Assembly: GCA_002368175.1 (NCBI GenBank)
Contig: AP018172.1
Span: 923,501 to 987,500 of the forward strand
Reading direction: 5' to 3'
DNA: 64,000 bases
Source: Calothrix sp. NIES-2098
Lineage (GTDB): Bacteria; Cyanobacteriota; Cyanobacteriia; Cyanobacteriales; Nostocaceae
The position numbers and the translations under genes are program-made. Each line of letters opens with the position of its first letter. Within the stretch, counting starts at the first letter, position 1. Positions 7,830-17,201 of this stretch are shown in pieces. Below the pieces are notes generated by a model that was not told the origin of the DNA, did not search any database, and worked only from the letters and a program-made list of their open reading frames with translations.

Positions 7830-7980
7830 AGGAGTAAGTTTTTAAACGCAATGGGGCGCAGAGTTTAGCTAAAGCACTTAATAATTACCTCTTCTCTGTG
7901 CCCTCTGCGTTCTCTGTGGTTCGTTTATTTTTCCCTCTCTACCTCAACCCTCTTCTGCAACGTCAACGAGAATTTTAGCA
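7830..7980. repeat. Intergenic repeat of the CGCAGAG family
   Basis: The ctaD-ctaE gap holds GGGGCGCAGAG and, about 45 bases on, CTGTGCCCTCTGCGTTCTCTGTGG, which can partly pair. Related words occur at about 18616-18645 and 62862-62906. It looks like a dispersed palindromic repeat and not a promoter. Confidence 0.5.
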
Positions 7981-8583
7981 ATGGACAGTTATCTTTCATC
8001 TGGGGAGTTACACCACACAGGTAGCGAACATACCCACGACGAAGAAGGCAATAAGATGTTCGGCTTTATTGTCTTCCTAATTTCCGAAAGCGTCATTTTT
8101 CTGAGTTTTTTCGCTGGATATATTGTTTATAAAATCACAACTCCTAACTGGCTACCAGCTGGTGTTTCTGGGTTAGAAATCAAAGAGCCTGCAATTAACA
8201 CCGCGATTCTGGTTTCCAGTAGCTTTGTGATTTACCTAGCAGAACGCGCTCTCCAGCGTCATGACTTAATGAAATTTCGTCTGTTTCTCTTAGCTACAAT
8301 GGCTATGGGCAGCTACTTTTTAGTAGGACAGGCGATTGAATGGAACAGCCTCGCCTTTGGTTTTACTTCCGGTGTATTTGGCGGGATGTTCTACCTGCTG
8401 ACAGGTTTCCACGGTTTGCACGTGCTTACTGGGATCTTGTTGCAACTAATTATTCTAGTTCGCTCCTTTATTCCTGGTAATTACGATTCTGGCCACTTCG
8501 GTGTGAATGCAACTTCGTTGTTCTGGCACTTCGTCGATGTTATCTGGATCGTTTTGTTTGTTCTGCTTTATATCTGGCAGTGA
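7981..8583 (+). CDS. ctaE: Cytochrome c oxidase subunit III
   Basis: 200 residues, full length for the cyanobacterial family. Five to six membrane helices are visible. The C-terminal half carries GFHGLHVLTGILLQLI and the signature ATSLFWHFVDVIWIVLF. It follows ctaD with 151 bases between them, as expected of a cta operon, and is followed by an intrinsic terminator. The gene is intact although ctaD is truncated and ctaC is missing. It therefore may be an orphan subunit, or serve another oxidase encoded elsewhere. Confidence 0.92.
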   Translation: MDSYLSSGELHHTGSEHTHDEEGNKMFGFIVFLISESVIFLSFFAGYIVYKITTPNWLPAGVSGLEIKEPAINTAILVSSSFVIYLAERALQRHDLMKFRLFLLATMAMGSYFLVGQAIEWNSLAFGFTSGVFGGMFYLLTGFHGLHVLTGILLQLIILVRSFIPGNYDSGHFGVNATSLFWHFVDVIWIVLFVLLYIWQ

Positions 8584-8634
8584 ATACTCAGTTAGGCACT
8601 ACCTAGATTAACTTTTGTAACTTTTAATATCGGG

Positions 8635-8682
8635 CGGGCATTGCCACATCAGCGTTTTGGTGGCGATGCCCGTTTTACTTTT
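8635..8682 (+). terminator. Intrinsic terminator of the cta genes
   Basis: GGGCATTGCCAC (8636-8647) pairs with GTGGCGATGCCC (8660-8671) with one G-T mismatch, and GTTTTACTTTTC follows. It lies about 50 bases after the ctaE stop. Confidence 0.75.
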
Positions 8683-9309
8683 CTATATATTTTAAACAGT
8701 AGATAGTAATACTATTTGCAATTGCGAATGAGTTATTGACTAAGCTTTTAGGCGATCGCTTTATCGGAATATTGTCCAAATTTGAATTATTAAATCTTTT
8801 ATTAGTAGAAAAAGTTTATGTATCTTTTTATGAAAAAACTATATACTTATTGTTTTCTATTGTTTACCAAGCATCTTATCCATAAAATCAACTAGTAATA
8901 TACCAGAGGCATACCGTAATATACGTGTATAATTTTACGCGATGTTCATTGTGAGTCATACATACAACTTAAAAGTAAGGTACTAAAAACCTATTTGCTT
9001 AGTTTTCAATCATCTATGGGAGTGTATTTCAATACAGGAATCATATCTGGCGATCGCAACTAGCAGCTATATATAAAAACTTATCTCTGGGGGCTTATAC
9101 TGAGCCTGAGTCTTGAGATCGTTCTGCGGACACAGTCCTTTGATCCCACAAAAGGTTTACAAGAACAGTGTTCTTGCAAATGCTGACTGTTTCATTGCTG
9201 AACCTCAATGTTTTCCAGTTAGTAATTTTTTGTCTGAGATATTTTTTTCCAGGTGCTACCAAAATTTCGATCCTGCTTTCAACCATCACCACTTTGGAGA
9301 AATTAAGTT
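8683..9309. other. Intergenic region, presumed promoter of PEP-CTERM gene
   Basis: About 630 bp, AT-rich, with no gene-like frame. Short frames at 9095-9383 overlap the following gene start and lack RBS or protein character. GGAGA sits 7-8 bases before ATG 9310. No further element is recognised. Confidence 0.5.
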
Positions 9310-10083
9310 ATGACGAAACCCACTGTATTACTGAAAGCTTTGGGTGCAGGTCTGATAGTGATGTTCGCTACCTCTTCAGCTAACGCGGCGACTATCAACT
9401 TGACAGGAATCATTCGAGACTTTAACGATACCCATCCAGACTTTGAAAAGGAACTTGGCCCCGATAAAGGTATTGTGCAATCAATACTTGGTGCAGACAA
9501 TAAGCCAGTCTATGCTGGAGGCCTAGGTACTGCAACAACTCATGGTCAAGCTGCCTTTGACCAATGGTATCGAGATGTTCCTAGTGTAAATCTTAGCAAG
9601 CAGCATACAATTACACTGAATGAAATTGGAAATAGTGGTCTTTACACTTATAGCAGTAATTCGTTTTTTCCAATTGATAATCAGCTATTCGGCAATCAGG
9701 GGCGCGTACATAACTATCACTTTACCTATGAGATCGCTTCCCAGTTTACTTATCAACCTGGACAAACCTTTGAATTTACTGGAGATGACGATCTGTGGGT
9801 TTTCCTGAATAAACAACTTGTTATAGATCTTGGCGGAGTTCACAAAGCCGAGTCCCAAAGCGTGAATCTTGATACTCTGGGTCTGACACCTGGGAAAACC
9901 TATGATTTTAATCTCTTCTTTGCAGAACGCCACACCACAGAGTCTAATTTCTCAATTACTACTTCGATTGCGCTGGAATCATCATCGGTTCCAGAACCCC
10001 TAACTCTTGGTGGTACGGTGGTTGCTGGCGCTTTCGGGTGGTGGATTAAGCGCAAGAGACAAAAAACTTCTCGAACAGCATAG
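9310..10083 (+). CDS. Secreted PEP-CTERM protein with fibro-slime-type domain
   Basis: 257 residues. A signal peptide (hydrophobic to about residue 25, ending SANAA) is followed by a domain with FEFTGDDDLWVFLNKQLVIDLGG and FFAERHTTESNF. These motifs are typical of the fibro-slime/PA14-like beta-barrel found in extracellular matrix and cell-surface proteins. The C terminus is a classic PEP-CTERM tag: VPEPLTL, a hydrophobic stretch, then KRKRQK. It is exported and sorted to the surface or exopolysaccharide matrix by an exosortase system. A GGAGA RBS precedes ATG 9310. Confidence 0.9.
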   Translation: MTKPTVLLKALGAGLIVMFATSSANAATINLTGIIRDFNDTHPDFEKELGPDKGIVQSILGADNKPVYAGGLGTATTHGQAAFDQWYRDVPSVNLSKQHTITLNEIGNSGLYTYSSNSFFPIDNQLFGNQGRVHNYHFTYEIASQFTYQPGQTFEFTGDDDLWVFLNKQLVIDLGGVHKAESQSVNLDTLGLTPGKTYDFNLFFAERHTTESNFSITTSIALESSSVPEPLTLGGTVVAGAFGWWIKRKRQKTSRTA

Positions 10084-10116
10084 TTTGAGAGATTTTTCCA
10101 AAAATAGACTCATTTT

Positions 10117-10145
10117 AATGCCCTTACACAACAGTAAGGGCATTA
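10117..10145 (+). terminator. Hairpin after PEP-CTERM gene
   Basis: AATGCCCTTAC and GTAAGGGCATT form a perfect 11-bp stem with a 6-base loop, 34 bases after the stop. The following sequence is only weakly T-rich, so termination is probable but not certain. Confidence 0.6.
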
Positions 10146-10494
10146 TCTATGAAAATAGTTCTCAATATGGGCTTGGCGATCGCAGGCTATACTCCCACTT
10201 AGATAAAATTTTTCTACTTTTGTATTCCTAATGTCAAAATTTCTATATTTATCTAAAATTTAAGATAGAAACATCCAGGCGTTTGCTGACAATATGGCCT
10301 ATTTGGTATCTAAAAGTTAATTAAAAAATTCTAGAGATTGATAAATGTTGATATTTGTTACCTCAAAGTAAATTATTCTAAGATTTATCCTTTAATATTC
10401 GTTTAAGCCAAACATTAATATTAATTTTTTTATTTTAAATTTAACTTTTTTTGCTCGTTATCTAAAAAACACCGATCTCAAAAAAGCTTTTGAT
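10146..10494. other. AT-rich intergenic region upstream of hybrid kinase
   Basis: About 350 bp with very high A+T, especially 10310-10460, and no gene. It presumably holds the promoter of the large hybrid kinase. No operator is recognised and no good Shine-Dalgarno precedes ATG 10495. Confidence 0.5.
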
Positions 10495-13400
10495 ATGAAG
10501 ATTTTAGTTGTAGAGGATGACGAGTTACTTGCAGAGGTACTCAGCGAAATTCTCACTAACCAAAACTATGCAGTCGAAGTTGCTACTGATGGTATCGCTG
10601 GTCAGGATTTAATTGAAACTTACGACTATGATTTAGTGCTTTTGGATGTCATGCTACCTAAGCTAGATGGCATCAGTCTTTGTCGTCATATACGTTCCCA
10701 AGGTTTGCAAATGCCAGTCCTGTTATTAACAGGATGTGATAGCAGCCACGAAAAGGCAATTGGGCTAGATGCAGGTGCAGATGACTATGTAGTTAAGCCC
10801 TTTGATGAAGAAGAGTTAGTGGCTCGCGTGCGTGCTTTATTACGTCGGGGTGGAAAAACATCGCAACCCGTACTAGAGTGGGGCAATTTACGCCTCGATC
10901 CTAGTAGCTGTGAAGTCACCTACGAGCGAGATTTACTTGCTTTAACGCCAAAAGAATACGCCTTATTAGAACTTTTCTTGCGCAACAGTCGCCGGGTATT
11001 TAGTTGCGGCATGATTTTGGAACATCTCTGGTCTTATGATGATACTCCTGGTGAAGAAGCAGTTCGCACTCATATCAAAGGCTTGCGCATGAAGCTCCGC
11101 AATGTGGGAGCGCCTAACGATTTAATCGAAACAGTTTATGGTATTGGCTATCGACTCAAACCACAAACAGCAGAAGAGCCAGGAAATAAAGCAGAAATAG
11201 ATCGGGCAAAATCTGCAAGTACTAATAATAAATCACAGCAACAAACACTGGCAGCCGTCGCTGCAATTTGGCAGCGATTTCAAGGACGAGTGGACTCGCA
11301 GGTGCAGCTAATAGAGCAATACATCCACAATATTTTAAATTCAGAATTGCGCGTGCAAGCAGCTCAAGAAGCCCACACCTTGGCAGGATCTTTGGGTACA
11401 TTTGGCTTGCCCCTCGGCTCGAAACTAGCGCGTAAAATTGAACAACTACTGAAATCTGAAAAAACCTTCACGCCATCAGAGATTGGCAAATTACAAAATT
11501 GGGTGAAGCAATTACGTCAAGAAATTCAGAGTAAACAAGACGAATCGACATTGCCGCTAGCTACGGCCGAAGACGTTCCTTTAGTTTTAGTCATCGATCG
11601 CGGCCCTACTTTAGCAGAAAATCTCCAAAAAGAATCTGCTCAATGGAAACTTAAAGTTACAATTGCCACCAGTCTGGAAAATGCTCGCCATATAATCTAC
11701 CGAGAGCATCCTAGTGTAGTGCTGCTCGATCCCAGTGTTTCTAGCAATCAAGAGGAAAGTTGGAGCCTACTTGCAGAACTTTCCCAACACCAACCTCCTG
11801 TACCAGTGTTAGTTATTACCGAACAGAGCGATTTTACTAACCGTTTGCAACTGGCTCGTAACGGCGGACACACATTTTTGCAGAAGCCCATGCCTGCGTC
11901 ACAGGTGTTAGAGGCAATTACTCAAGTACTGCAACAATCTCCCCATGCGGAAGCGAAGATATTAGCTGTGGACGACGATCCGCAAATTCTGGCATTGTTA
12001 CAAACTTTACTCAGTCCTTGGGGGCTAAAAGTAATTGGGCTGGAAGATCCGCGACAGTTTTGGTCAACTTTGGAAGCAGTTTCTCCAGATTTGCTGATTC
12101 TAGATGTGGAAATGCCTTATACCAATGGAATTGAATTGTGCAAAGTAGTACGCAACGATCCCCATTGGAGTGAGTTACCAATTTTGTTTCTCACCGTTCA
12201 TAGCGATGCTGAAATTGTCGATCGCGTATTTAGTGTTGGTGCTGATGACTTTGTGAGTAAACCGATAGTCGGGCCAGAACTCGTTACCCGGATTATTAAT
12301 CGCTTAGAGCGAATTAAGTTATTAAGGCGCGTGACTAATAGCCAAAAGGCAGGAGTTACCGAACAACAAAATCGCTGGCGTGCTATTTTTGATGCCGAGG
12401 GAGAATGCGTCAAATTGATTGCTGCTGATGGCACTTTGTTGGAAATTAACCCAGCAGGTTTGGCAATGCTAGAGGCTGAGAGTACTGCTGCTGTAATTGG
12501 TAAGTCTGTTTATTCTTTAATTGCCTCAGAAGATCGAGAAGCATTTCGCCAATTCCACGCAAGTATTTGTCAGGGTAATAAGGGTACTATACAGTTCGAG
12601 ATAATTAACTGCCAAGGTCATCGGCGGTGGATGGAAACTCACGCTGTACCTCTGCGTTACGAAGCAGATGGTGCAATTGTGCAGTTAGCAATTACGCGAG
12701 ACATTACAGAACATAAACGCAGCGAAACGGAAATTCGGCGGGTAAATCGAACACTTCAGGCGTTGAGTAATTGCTCTCAAGTGCTGGTACGCGCTAAGGA
12801 AGAGTTAGATTTGCTTGAGAGAATCTGCCAAATGATTGTGGAAGTTGGCGGCTATCGTCTAGCGTGGGTTGGTTTTGCCGAACGCGATGCGCAAAAAACT
12901 ATTCGCCCAGTGGCGCAAGCAGGTTATGAAGACGGATATTTACAATCGCTCAACCTCACCTGGGCAGATACAATTCACGGTAGAGGTCCATCGGGAACAG
13001 CGATCCGCACAGGTCAAACCTCGATTATCCAGAATATTTTAACCGATCCCAATTACGAAGTTTGGCGATGTCAGGCAACTAAGCAAGGCTATGCAGCATC
13101 AATTGCTTTACCTTTAATCGCTAATGGTGAAGTATTTGGAGCATTGAATATTTACGCCACCGAACCAGAAGCTTTCGATCCGGATGAAGTGCAATTACTG
13201 GAAGCACTAGCCGCAGATTTAGCTTATGGGATTATGGCATTGCGCGATCGCAGCGATCGCCAACTCGCGCAAACGGAACTTAAACAAAGTCAGCAAAGCT
13301 ATCAACAGCTAGTAGAACTTTGTCCAGAAGCAATTTTTATTGAACTTGACGGTAATTTCGTTTTTGTCAACAGTGCTGCAATCAAACTTTTTGGTGCCAC

Positions 13401-15681
13401 AGTCGCGGCAGAATTACTGGGTAAAAATATACTTGACTTCGTACACCCCAACTCCCAGAAGGCGATCGCGGAATATTTGCGACTCCTCAAAGAACTGCAA
13501 CAGTCAGTTTCTTTGCATGAAGAAGAATTTCTGCGGTTAGATGGAACTGCGATCGCCCTCGAAATCGCCGCCGCAGCCTTTACCTATCAAGGTCAACCAG
13601 CAGCTCAATTTATTGCTCGCGATATTACTCAACGCAAACGGACTGAAGCACTGCTGCATAAAGCTAATAATGAATTGGAATTGCGAGTTGCCGAACGGAC
13701 TGCTGAATTAATTAGCCTCAATCGCAAATTACAAGCAGAACTGAATGAACGCCTGCGGATACAAGAACAACTGCGGATCTCGCAAGCAAAATTTGCCCGC
13801 ATTTTAGATATTGCTGATGATGCCATTATTTCTATCGATGCCGAACAAAAAATTATTTTATTTAACCAAGGTGCAGAGAAGATTTTTGGCTATTCTGCCC
13901 CAGAAGCGATCGGGCAATCGCTGGATTTACTCTTACCATTGCGCTTTGCTCAGGCTCATCGTCACCATGTCGTTGACTTTGGCAAATCTCCCAGCCTAGC
14001 CCGGCGGATGGGAGAACGCCAGGAAATATTTGGTCGGCGTCGGGATGGTACAGAATTTCCTGCAGAAGCTTCGATCTCGAAAGTGGATAATGGAGATGAA
14101 TTTTATTATACTGTAATTCTAAGAGATATTACAGATAGAAAGCAAATCGAACGTATGAAAGATGAGTTTGTCTCTGTTGTCAGTCACGAACTCCGCACGC
14201 CCCTAACTTCGATTCACGGTTCCTTAGGAATGTTAGCCAGTGGTTTGCTTCCAGCAGAATCGGAGCAGGGAAAACGCCTACTACAAATTGCTACTGATAG
14301 TACCGATCGCCTAGTCCGGCTAATTAACGACATTCTGGATATCGAAAGAATCGAGTCGGGTCGGGTGAAAATGGAACGAGAAACCTGCACTGTTCCCGAT
14401 CTGATTGAGTCAGCAGTGAATATCATGCAGCCCCTAGCCGACAAAGCCAAGGTAAAACTCTCGATTTCTAGCTTACCCATTGAACTATGGGTAGATCCCG
14501 ATCGCATTGTTCAAACTCTGACGAATCTGCTGAGTAACGCCATTAAATTCTCGACTGCGGGACAAACAGTTTGGTTGGTAACAGCACAACAAGGCGATGA
14601 AGTTGTATTTACAGTCAAAGATACCGGACGCGGTATTCCCGCCGACAAGCTTGACAGTATTTTTGAGCGCTTTCAACAAGTTGATTCTTCCGATTCCCGC
14701 AACCATGATGGTACTGGTTTGGGTTTAGCAATTTGCAAAAGCATTGTCCAACAGCATGGCGGACGCATTTGGGTTGAAAGTACTTTAGAACAAGGTAGTA
14801 CTTTTTACTTCACCCTACCCATCCAGCGATCGCCCCAGACTCCAGATTTCGCATATACAACTCAGCAACGCCAGCTGCTCAAACAAGCTGCGCACTACAA
14901 TGGCTCTGCTGAATTGCGGACTGAGCAATCGCGGCTAGTGCTAGTCTGTGATGACGATCCCGTAATTTGTAAAGAGCTAGAAAATTTACTGAAATCAGGA
15001 GGATATCGCGTAGTCACAGTGCCTACCGGTCAAGAAGCGATCGCTTTAGCCGCAACTCTACGTCCAGATGTAATTGTATTGGATTTATTAATGCCTGGTA
15101 TGAATGGTTGGGAAACAATGGCAGTATTAAAAGAGCAGGCAGATACAAAGGACATTCCGATTGTGATTTGTAGTGTCTACAAACCAAACCTCAACAGTCA
15201 ACCCAGTGCAGACTTTGTTGATTGGGTAAGTAAACCAGTTCAAGAAAGTAATCTATTGCAGTCACTCAGACAAGTAGTGGCTAAATCCTCAAAACGATTT
15301 CGCATTCTCATTGTCGAAGACGACAACGATTTGGCACAATTGCTCATCACCCTGTTTGAGAGACACGACATCGAAACTTTCCTCGCCCAAACTGGACGAG
15401 AAGCAATTCACCTCAGCCAAGAAATCAACCCAGATTTACTTATTCTCGACCTAATTCTGCCAGAAAGCGATGGGTTTACAGTCGTAGATTGGTTACAACA
15501 GCACAATCGACTTTGTAGCACTCCTGTGGTGGTTTATTCAGCTACCGATCTGGATGAGTCGGAACGCAATCGACTTAAATTAGGACATACAGAATTTTTA
15601 ACCAAAGGACGTGTGACAACCCAAGAATTTGAACAGCGCGTAATGGAGCTACTTCAGCGGATTACACAAAATCAACAATAA
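10495..15681 (+). CDS. Giant soluble hybrid sensor kinase with N-terminal OmpR-type response regulator
   Basis: 1728 residues, no membrane helix. Order: REC1 (1-118, Asp51), OmpR-type winged helix (about 125-222, ending GIGYRL), HPT (about 250-335, His294 in AHTLAGSLGTFG), degenerate REC2 (about 362-480, LLDPSV), REC3 (about 488-605, Asp537), PAS (about 630-745), GAF (about 765-905), PAS (about 925-1045), PAS (about 1095-1215), HisKA (His1231 in VSHELRTPLTS), HATPase (TNLLSNA, DTGRGIP, GTGLGL), REC4 (Asp1530) and REC5 (Asp1652). Kinase, phosphotransfer, receivers and a DNA-binding output sit in one chain, so a complete phosphorelay could run inside one protein. The single-domain regulator starts 11 bases after the stop and is probably co-transcribed. 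Signal and target genes are unknown. Confidence 0.93.
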   Translation: MKILVVEDDELLAEVLSEILTNQNYAVEVATDGIAGQDLIETYDYDLVLLDVMLPKLDGISLCRHIRSQGLQMPVLLLTGCDSSHEKAIGLDAGADDYVVKPFDEEELVARVRALLRRGGKTSQPVLEWGNLRLDPSSCEVTYERDLLALTPKEYALLELFLRNSRRVFSCGMILEHLWSYDDTPGEEAVRTHIKGLRMKLRNVGAPNDLIETVYGIGYRLKPQTAEEPGNKAEIDRAKSASTNNKSQQQTLAAVAAIWQRFQGRVDSQVQLIEQYIHNILNSELRVQAAQEAHTLAGSLGTFGLPLGSKLARKIEQLLKSEKTFTPSEIGKLQNWVKQLRQEIQSKQDESTLPLATAEDVPLVLVIDRGPTLAENLQKESAQWKLKVTIATSLENARHIIYREHPSVVLLDPSVSSNQEESWSLLAELSQHQPPVPVLVITEQSDFTNRLQLARNGGHTFLQKPMPASQVLEAITQVLQQSPHAEAKILAVDDDPQILALLQTLLSPWGLKVIGLEDPRQFWSTLEAVSPDLLILDVEMPYTNGIELCKVVRNDPHWSELPILFLTVHSDAEIVDRVFSVGADDFVSKPIVGPELVTRIINRLERIKLLRRVTNSQKAGVTEQQNRWRAIFDAEGECVKLIAADGTLLEINPAGLAMLEAESTAAVIGKSVYSLIASEDREAFRQFHASICQGNKGTIQFEIINCQGHRRWMETHAVPLRYEADGAIVQLAITRDITEHKRSETEIRRVNRTLQALSNCSQVLVRAKEELDLLERICQMIVEVGGYRLAWVGFAERDAQKTIRPVAQAGYEDGYLQSLNLTWADTIHGRGPSGTAIRTGQTSIIQNILTDPNYEVWRCQATKQGYAASIALPLIANGEVFGALNIYATEPEAFDPDEVQLLEALAADLAYGIMALRDRSDRQLAQTELKQSQQSYQQLVELCPEAIFIELDGNFVFVNSAAIKLFGATVAAELLGKNILDFVHPNSQKAIAEYLRLLKELQQSVSLHEEEFLRLDGTAIALEIAAAAFTYQGQPAAQFIARDITQRKRTEALLHKANNELELRVAERTAELISLNRKLQAELNERLRIQEQLRISQAKFARILDIADDAIISIDAEQKIILFNQGAEKIFGYSAPEAIGQSLDLLLPLRFAQAHRHHVVDFGKSPSLARRMGERQEIFGRRRDGTEFPAEASISKVDNGDEFYYTVILRDITDRKQIERMKDEFVSVVSHELRTPLTSIHGSLGMLASGLLPAESEQGKRLLQIATDSTDRLVRLINDILDIERIESGRVKMERETCTVPDLIESAVNIMQPLADKAKVKLSISSLPIELWVDPDRIVQTLTNLLSNAIKFSTAGQTVWLVTAQQGDEVVFTVKDTGRGIPADKLDSIFERFQQVDSSDSRNHDGTGLGLAICKSIVQQHGGRIWVESTLEQGSTFYFTLPIQRSPQTPDFAYTTQQRQLLKQAAHYNGSAELRTEQSRLVLVCDDDPVICKELENLLKSGGYRVVTVPTGQEAIALAATLRPDVIVLDLLMPGMNGWETMAVLKEQADTKDIPIVICSVYKPNLNSQPSADFVDWVSKPVQESNLLQSLRQVVAKSSKRFRILIVEDDNDLAQLLITLFERHDIETFLAQTGREAIHLSQEINPDLLILDLILPESDGFTVVDWLQQHNRLCSTPVVVYSATDLDESERNRLKLGHTEFLTKGRVTTQEFEQRVMELLQRITQNQQ

Positions 15682-15691
15682 GGTGGTAGCA

Positions 15692-16078
15692 ATGAAAACA
15701 AAGCGAATTCTCGTGGTTGATAACGAAGAGTACATTCAAGAAGTTGCCAAAATTTGCTTGGAAACCGTCGCCGCTTGGGAAGTGATGACGGTGAGTTCGG
15801 GAAAAGAAGGCATAATGAAAGCCGAAACTTGGCAACCAGATGCCATTCTTCTTGATGTGATGATGCCAGATATGGATGGGATTACTACATTTGAGAAATT
15901 ACAAGCAAATCCAGCCACTAAAGATATTCCCGTGATTTTGTTAACTGCGAAAATCCAGGCTGCGGATCGCCGTCGTTATGCACAGATGGGAATGGCAAAT
16001 GCGATCGCTAAACCTTTCAATCCGCTAGAATTAGCGAGTCAAATAGCCACATCTCTAGGTTGGAGTACGGAAAATTAG
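15692..16078 (+). CDS. Single-domain response regulator (CheY-like)
   Basis: A stand-alone REC domain of about 128 residues with VVDNEEY, the phospho-acceptor in LLDVMMPDMDG, the conserved Thr in LLTAK and the Lys in AKPFNP. There is no output domain. I chose ATG 15692 over GTG 15683 because AGGTGG at 15681-15686 is correctly spaced for it. It follows the hybrid kinase stop directly and is probably the diffusible receiver of that relay. Confidence 0.88.
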   Translation: MKTKRILVVDNEEYIQEVAKICLETVAAWEVMTVSSGKEGIMKAETWQPDAILLDVMMPDMDGITTFEKLQANPATKDIPVILLTAKIQAADRRRYAQMGMANAIAKPFNPLELASQIATSLGWSTEN

Positions 16079-16099
16079 TTAATAACCCGATATTACCGC

Positions 16100-17197
16100 C
16101 TAGGATAACCCAAAAGCTCTTTGGACAAACCAAAATAACCCAACAGCTATAATACAGGCAGATACAAAGCGGCGAAAAGTTAATTCCCAAGGTTGTTTTT
16201 GCAATACTCGTAGTACGAAAAACGCGGTTAATACAATAGCTAGTTGACCAATTTCTACACCAATATTGAAGCTAGCTAGCGATACAGCCAAATTGGATTG
16301 GGGAATATTAATTTCCTTAAGAACACCTGCAAAACCAAGTCCGTGGATGAGTCCAAAGCTAAAAGTAAGTAACCAGCGCCACCTTAAACTTTTGCACCAA
16401 AAGTTTTCCACTGCTACATAAACAATAGTCAGCGCGATCGCACTTTCGACAAATTGTACGGGTAGGGTGACAATATTAAGTACCGCTAACGATAGGGTGA
16501 CAGAATGAGAGATTGTAAAAGCAGTTACTACTTTTAATAAATAGCCTAACCCACCACCCACCATTAACAAACTAATTAAAAATAAAACGTGGTCATAACC
16601 AGAAAGAATATGTTCTACACCCAATACAACAAAGCTGCTAACTTGCTGCCATAATGAACCACTAATTAAAGAAAACTCATGTTTTTCTGGTGTAAATACT
16701 AAGTTTTGAGTTTTTCCTGCTTGGATGACAGTAGCTAGACAACGAGCTGTAGGAACATTGGGCAAAAATAAATTGTAATTAATTGTCAGTCCGGTAACTG
16801 CTTGTGTCCAAGTGTAGGTGAGTTCTAAGGTAGTGTGAGTGTTGGCATTGCTTTGAATATTTGGTGGTAAATTGTTAGATGAGGTAACTGCAACTACACC
16901 CGCTTGTCCTTGTTCGTTAACCAGACGAATGCGATCGCCTAAAAAATGCTCAAGTTCTGTTTGATGTTGAGAAACTTCCGCATCAGAGAGTTGTCCATCA
17001 CGGTTATCATCAGCTGAAGCTACCAAGCCTGTAGGAAATGTCAGCGTCATTGCGGTTTGTGTCTTGTCTACCGCTATTTCCGCTACTGCTAAATCTGCCC
17101 AATGTGCTTGACTGGGAGTAGCCCAAGTAATTGATAATAACAGTGCGCCCAAAAAAGAGACAATTAAAAGCCGATATCTGCGCCACGTAGTTTTCAT
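16100..17197 (-). CDS. HupE/UreJ-like membrane protein with exported EF-hand-like domain
   Basis: 365 residues. A signal peptide (ends SQAHW) is followed by an exported region of about 160 residues with DDNRDGQLSDAE (about 63-74), which fits an EF-hand-like Ca-binding loop. The C-terminal half has six to seven hydrophobic helices with GVEHILSGYDHVLFLISL, FTISHSVTLSLA and FGLIHGLGFAG. These His-rich motifs are typical of the HupE/UreJ-like family, which includes metal (nickel or cobalt) transport candidates. It is 4 bases from the upstream TPR gene on the same strand, so they form one operon. Substrate is not shown. Confidence 0.85.
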   Translation of the reverse strand: MKTTWRRYRLLIVSFLGALLLSITWATPSQAHWADLAVAEIAVDKTQTAMTLTFPTGLVASADDNRDGQLSDAEVSQHQTELEHFLGDRIRLVNEQGQAGVVAVTSSNNLPPNIQSNANTHTTLELTYTWTQAVTGLTINYNLFLPNVPTARCLATVIQAGKTQNLVFTPEKHEFSLISGSLWQQVSSFVVLGVEHILSGYDHVLFLISLLMVGGGLGYLLKVVTAFTISHSVTLSLAVLNIVTLPVQFVESAIALTIVYVAVENFWCKSLRWRWLLTFSFGLIHGLGFAGVLKEINIPQSNLAVSLASFNIGVEIGQLAIVLTAFFVLRVLQKQPWELTFRRFVSACIIAVGLFWFVQRAFGLS

Positions 17198-17201
17198 CTT
17201 T

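Noticed and set aside
9095..9383. Three small frames around the PEP-CTERM start
   Set aside because: They overlap each other on both strands and the start of the clear secreted-protein gene; no RBS or protein character.
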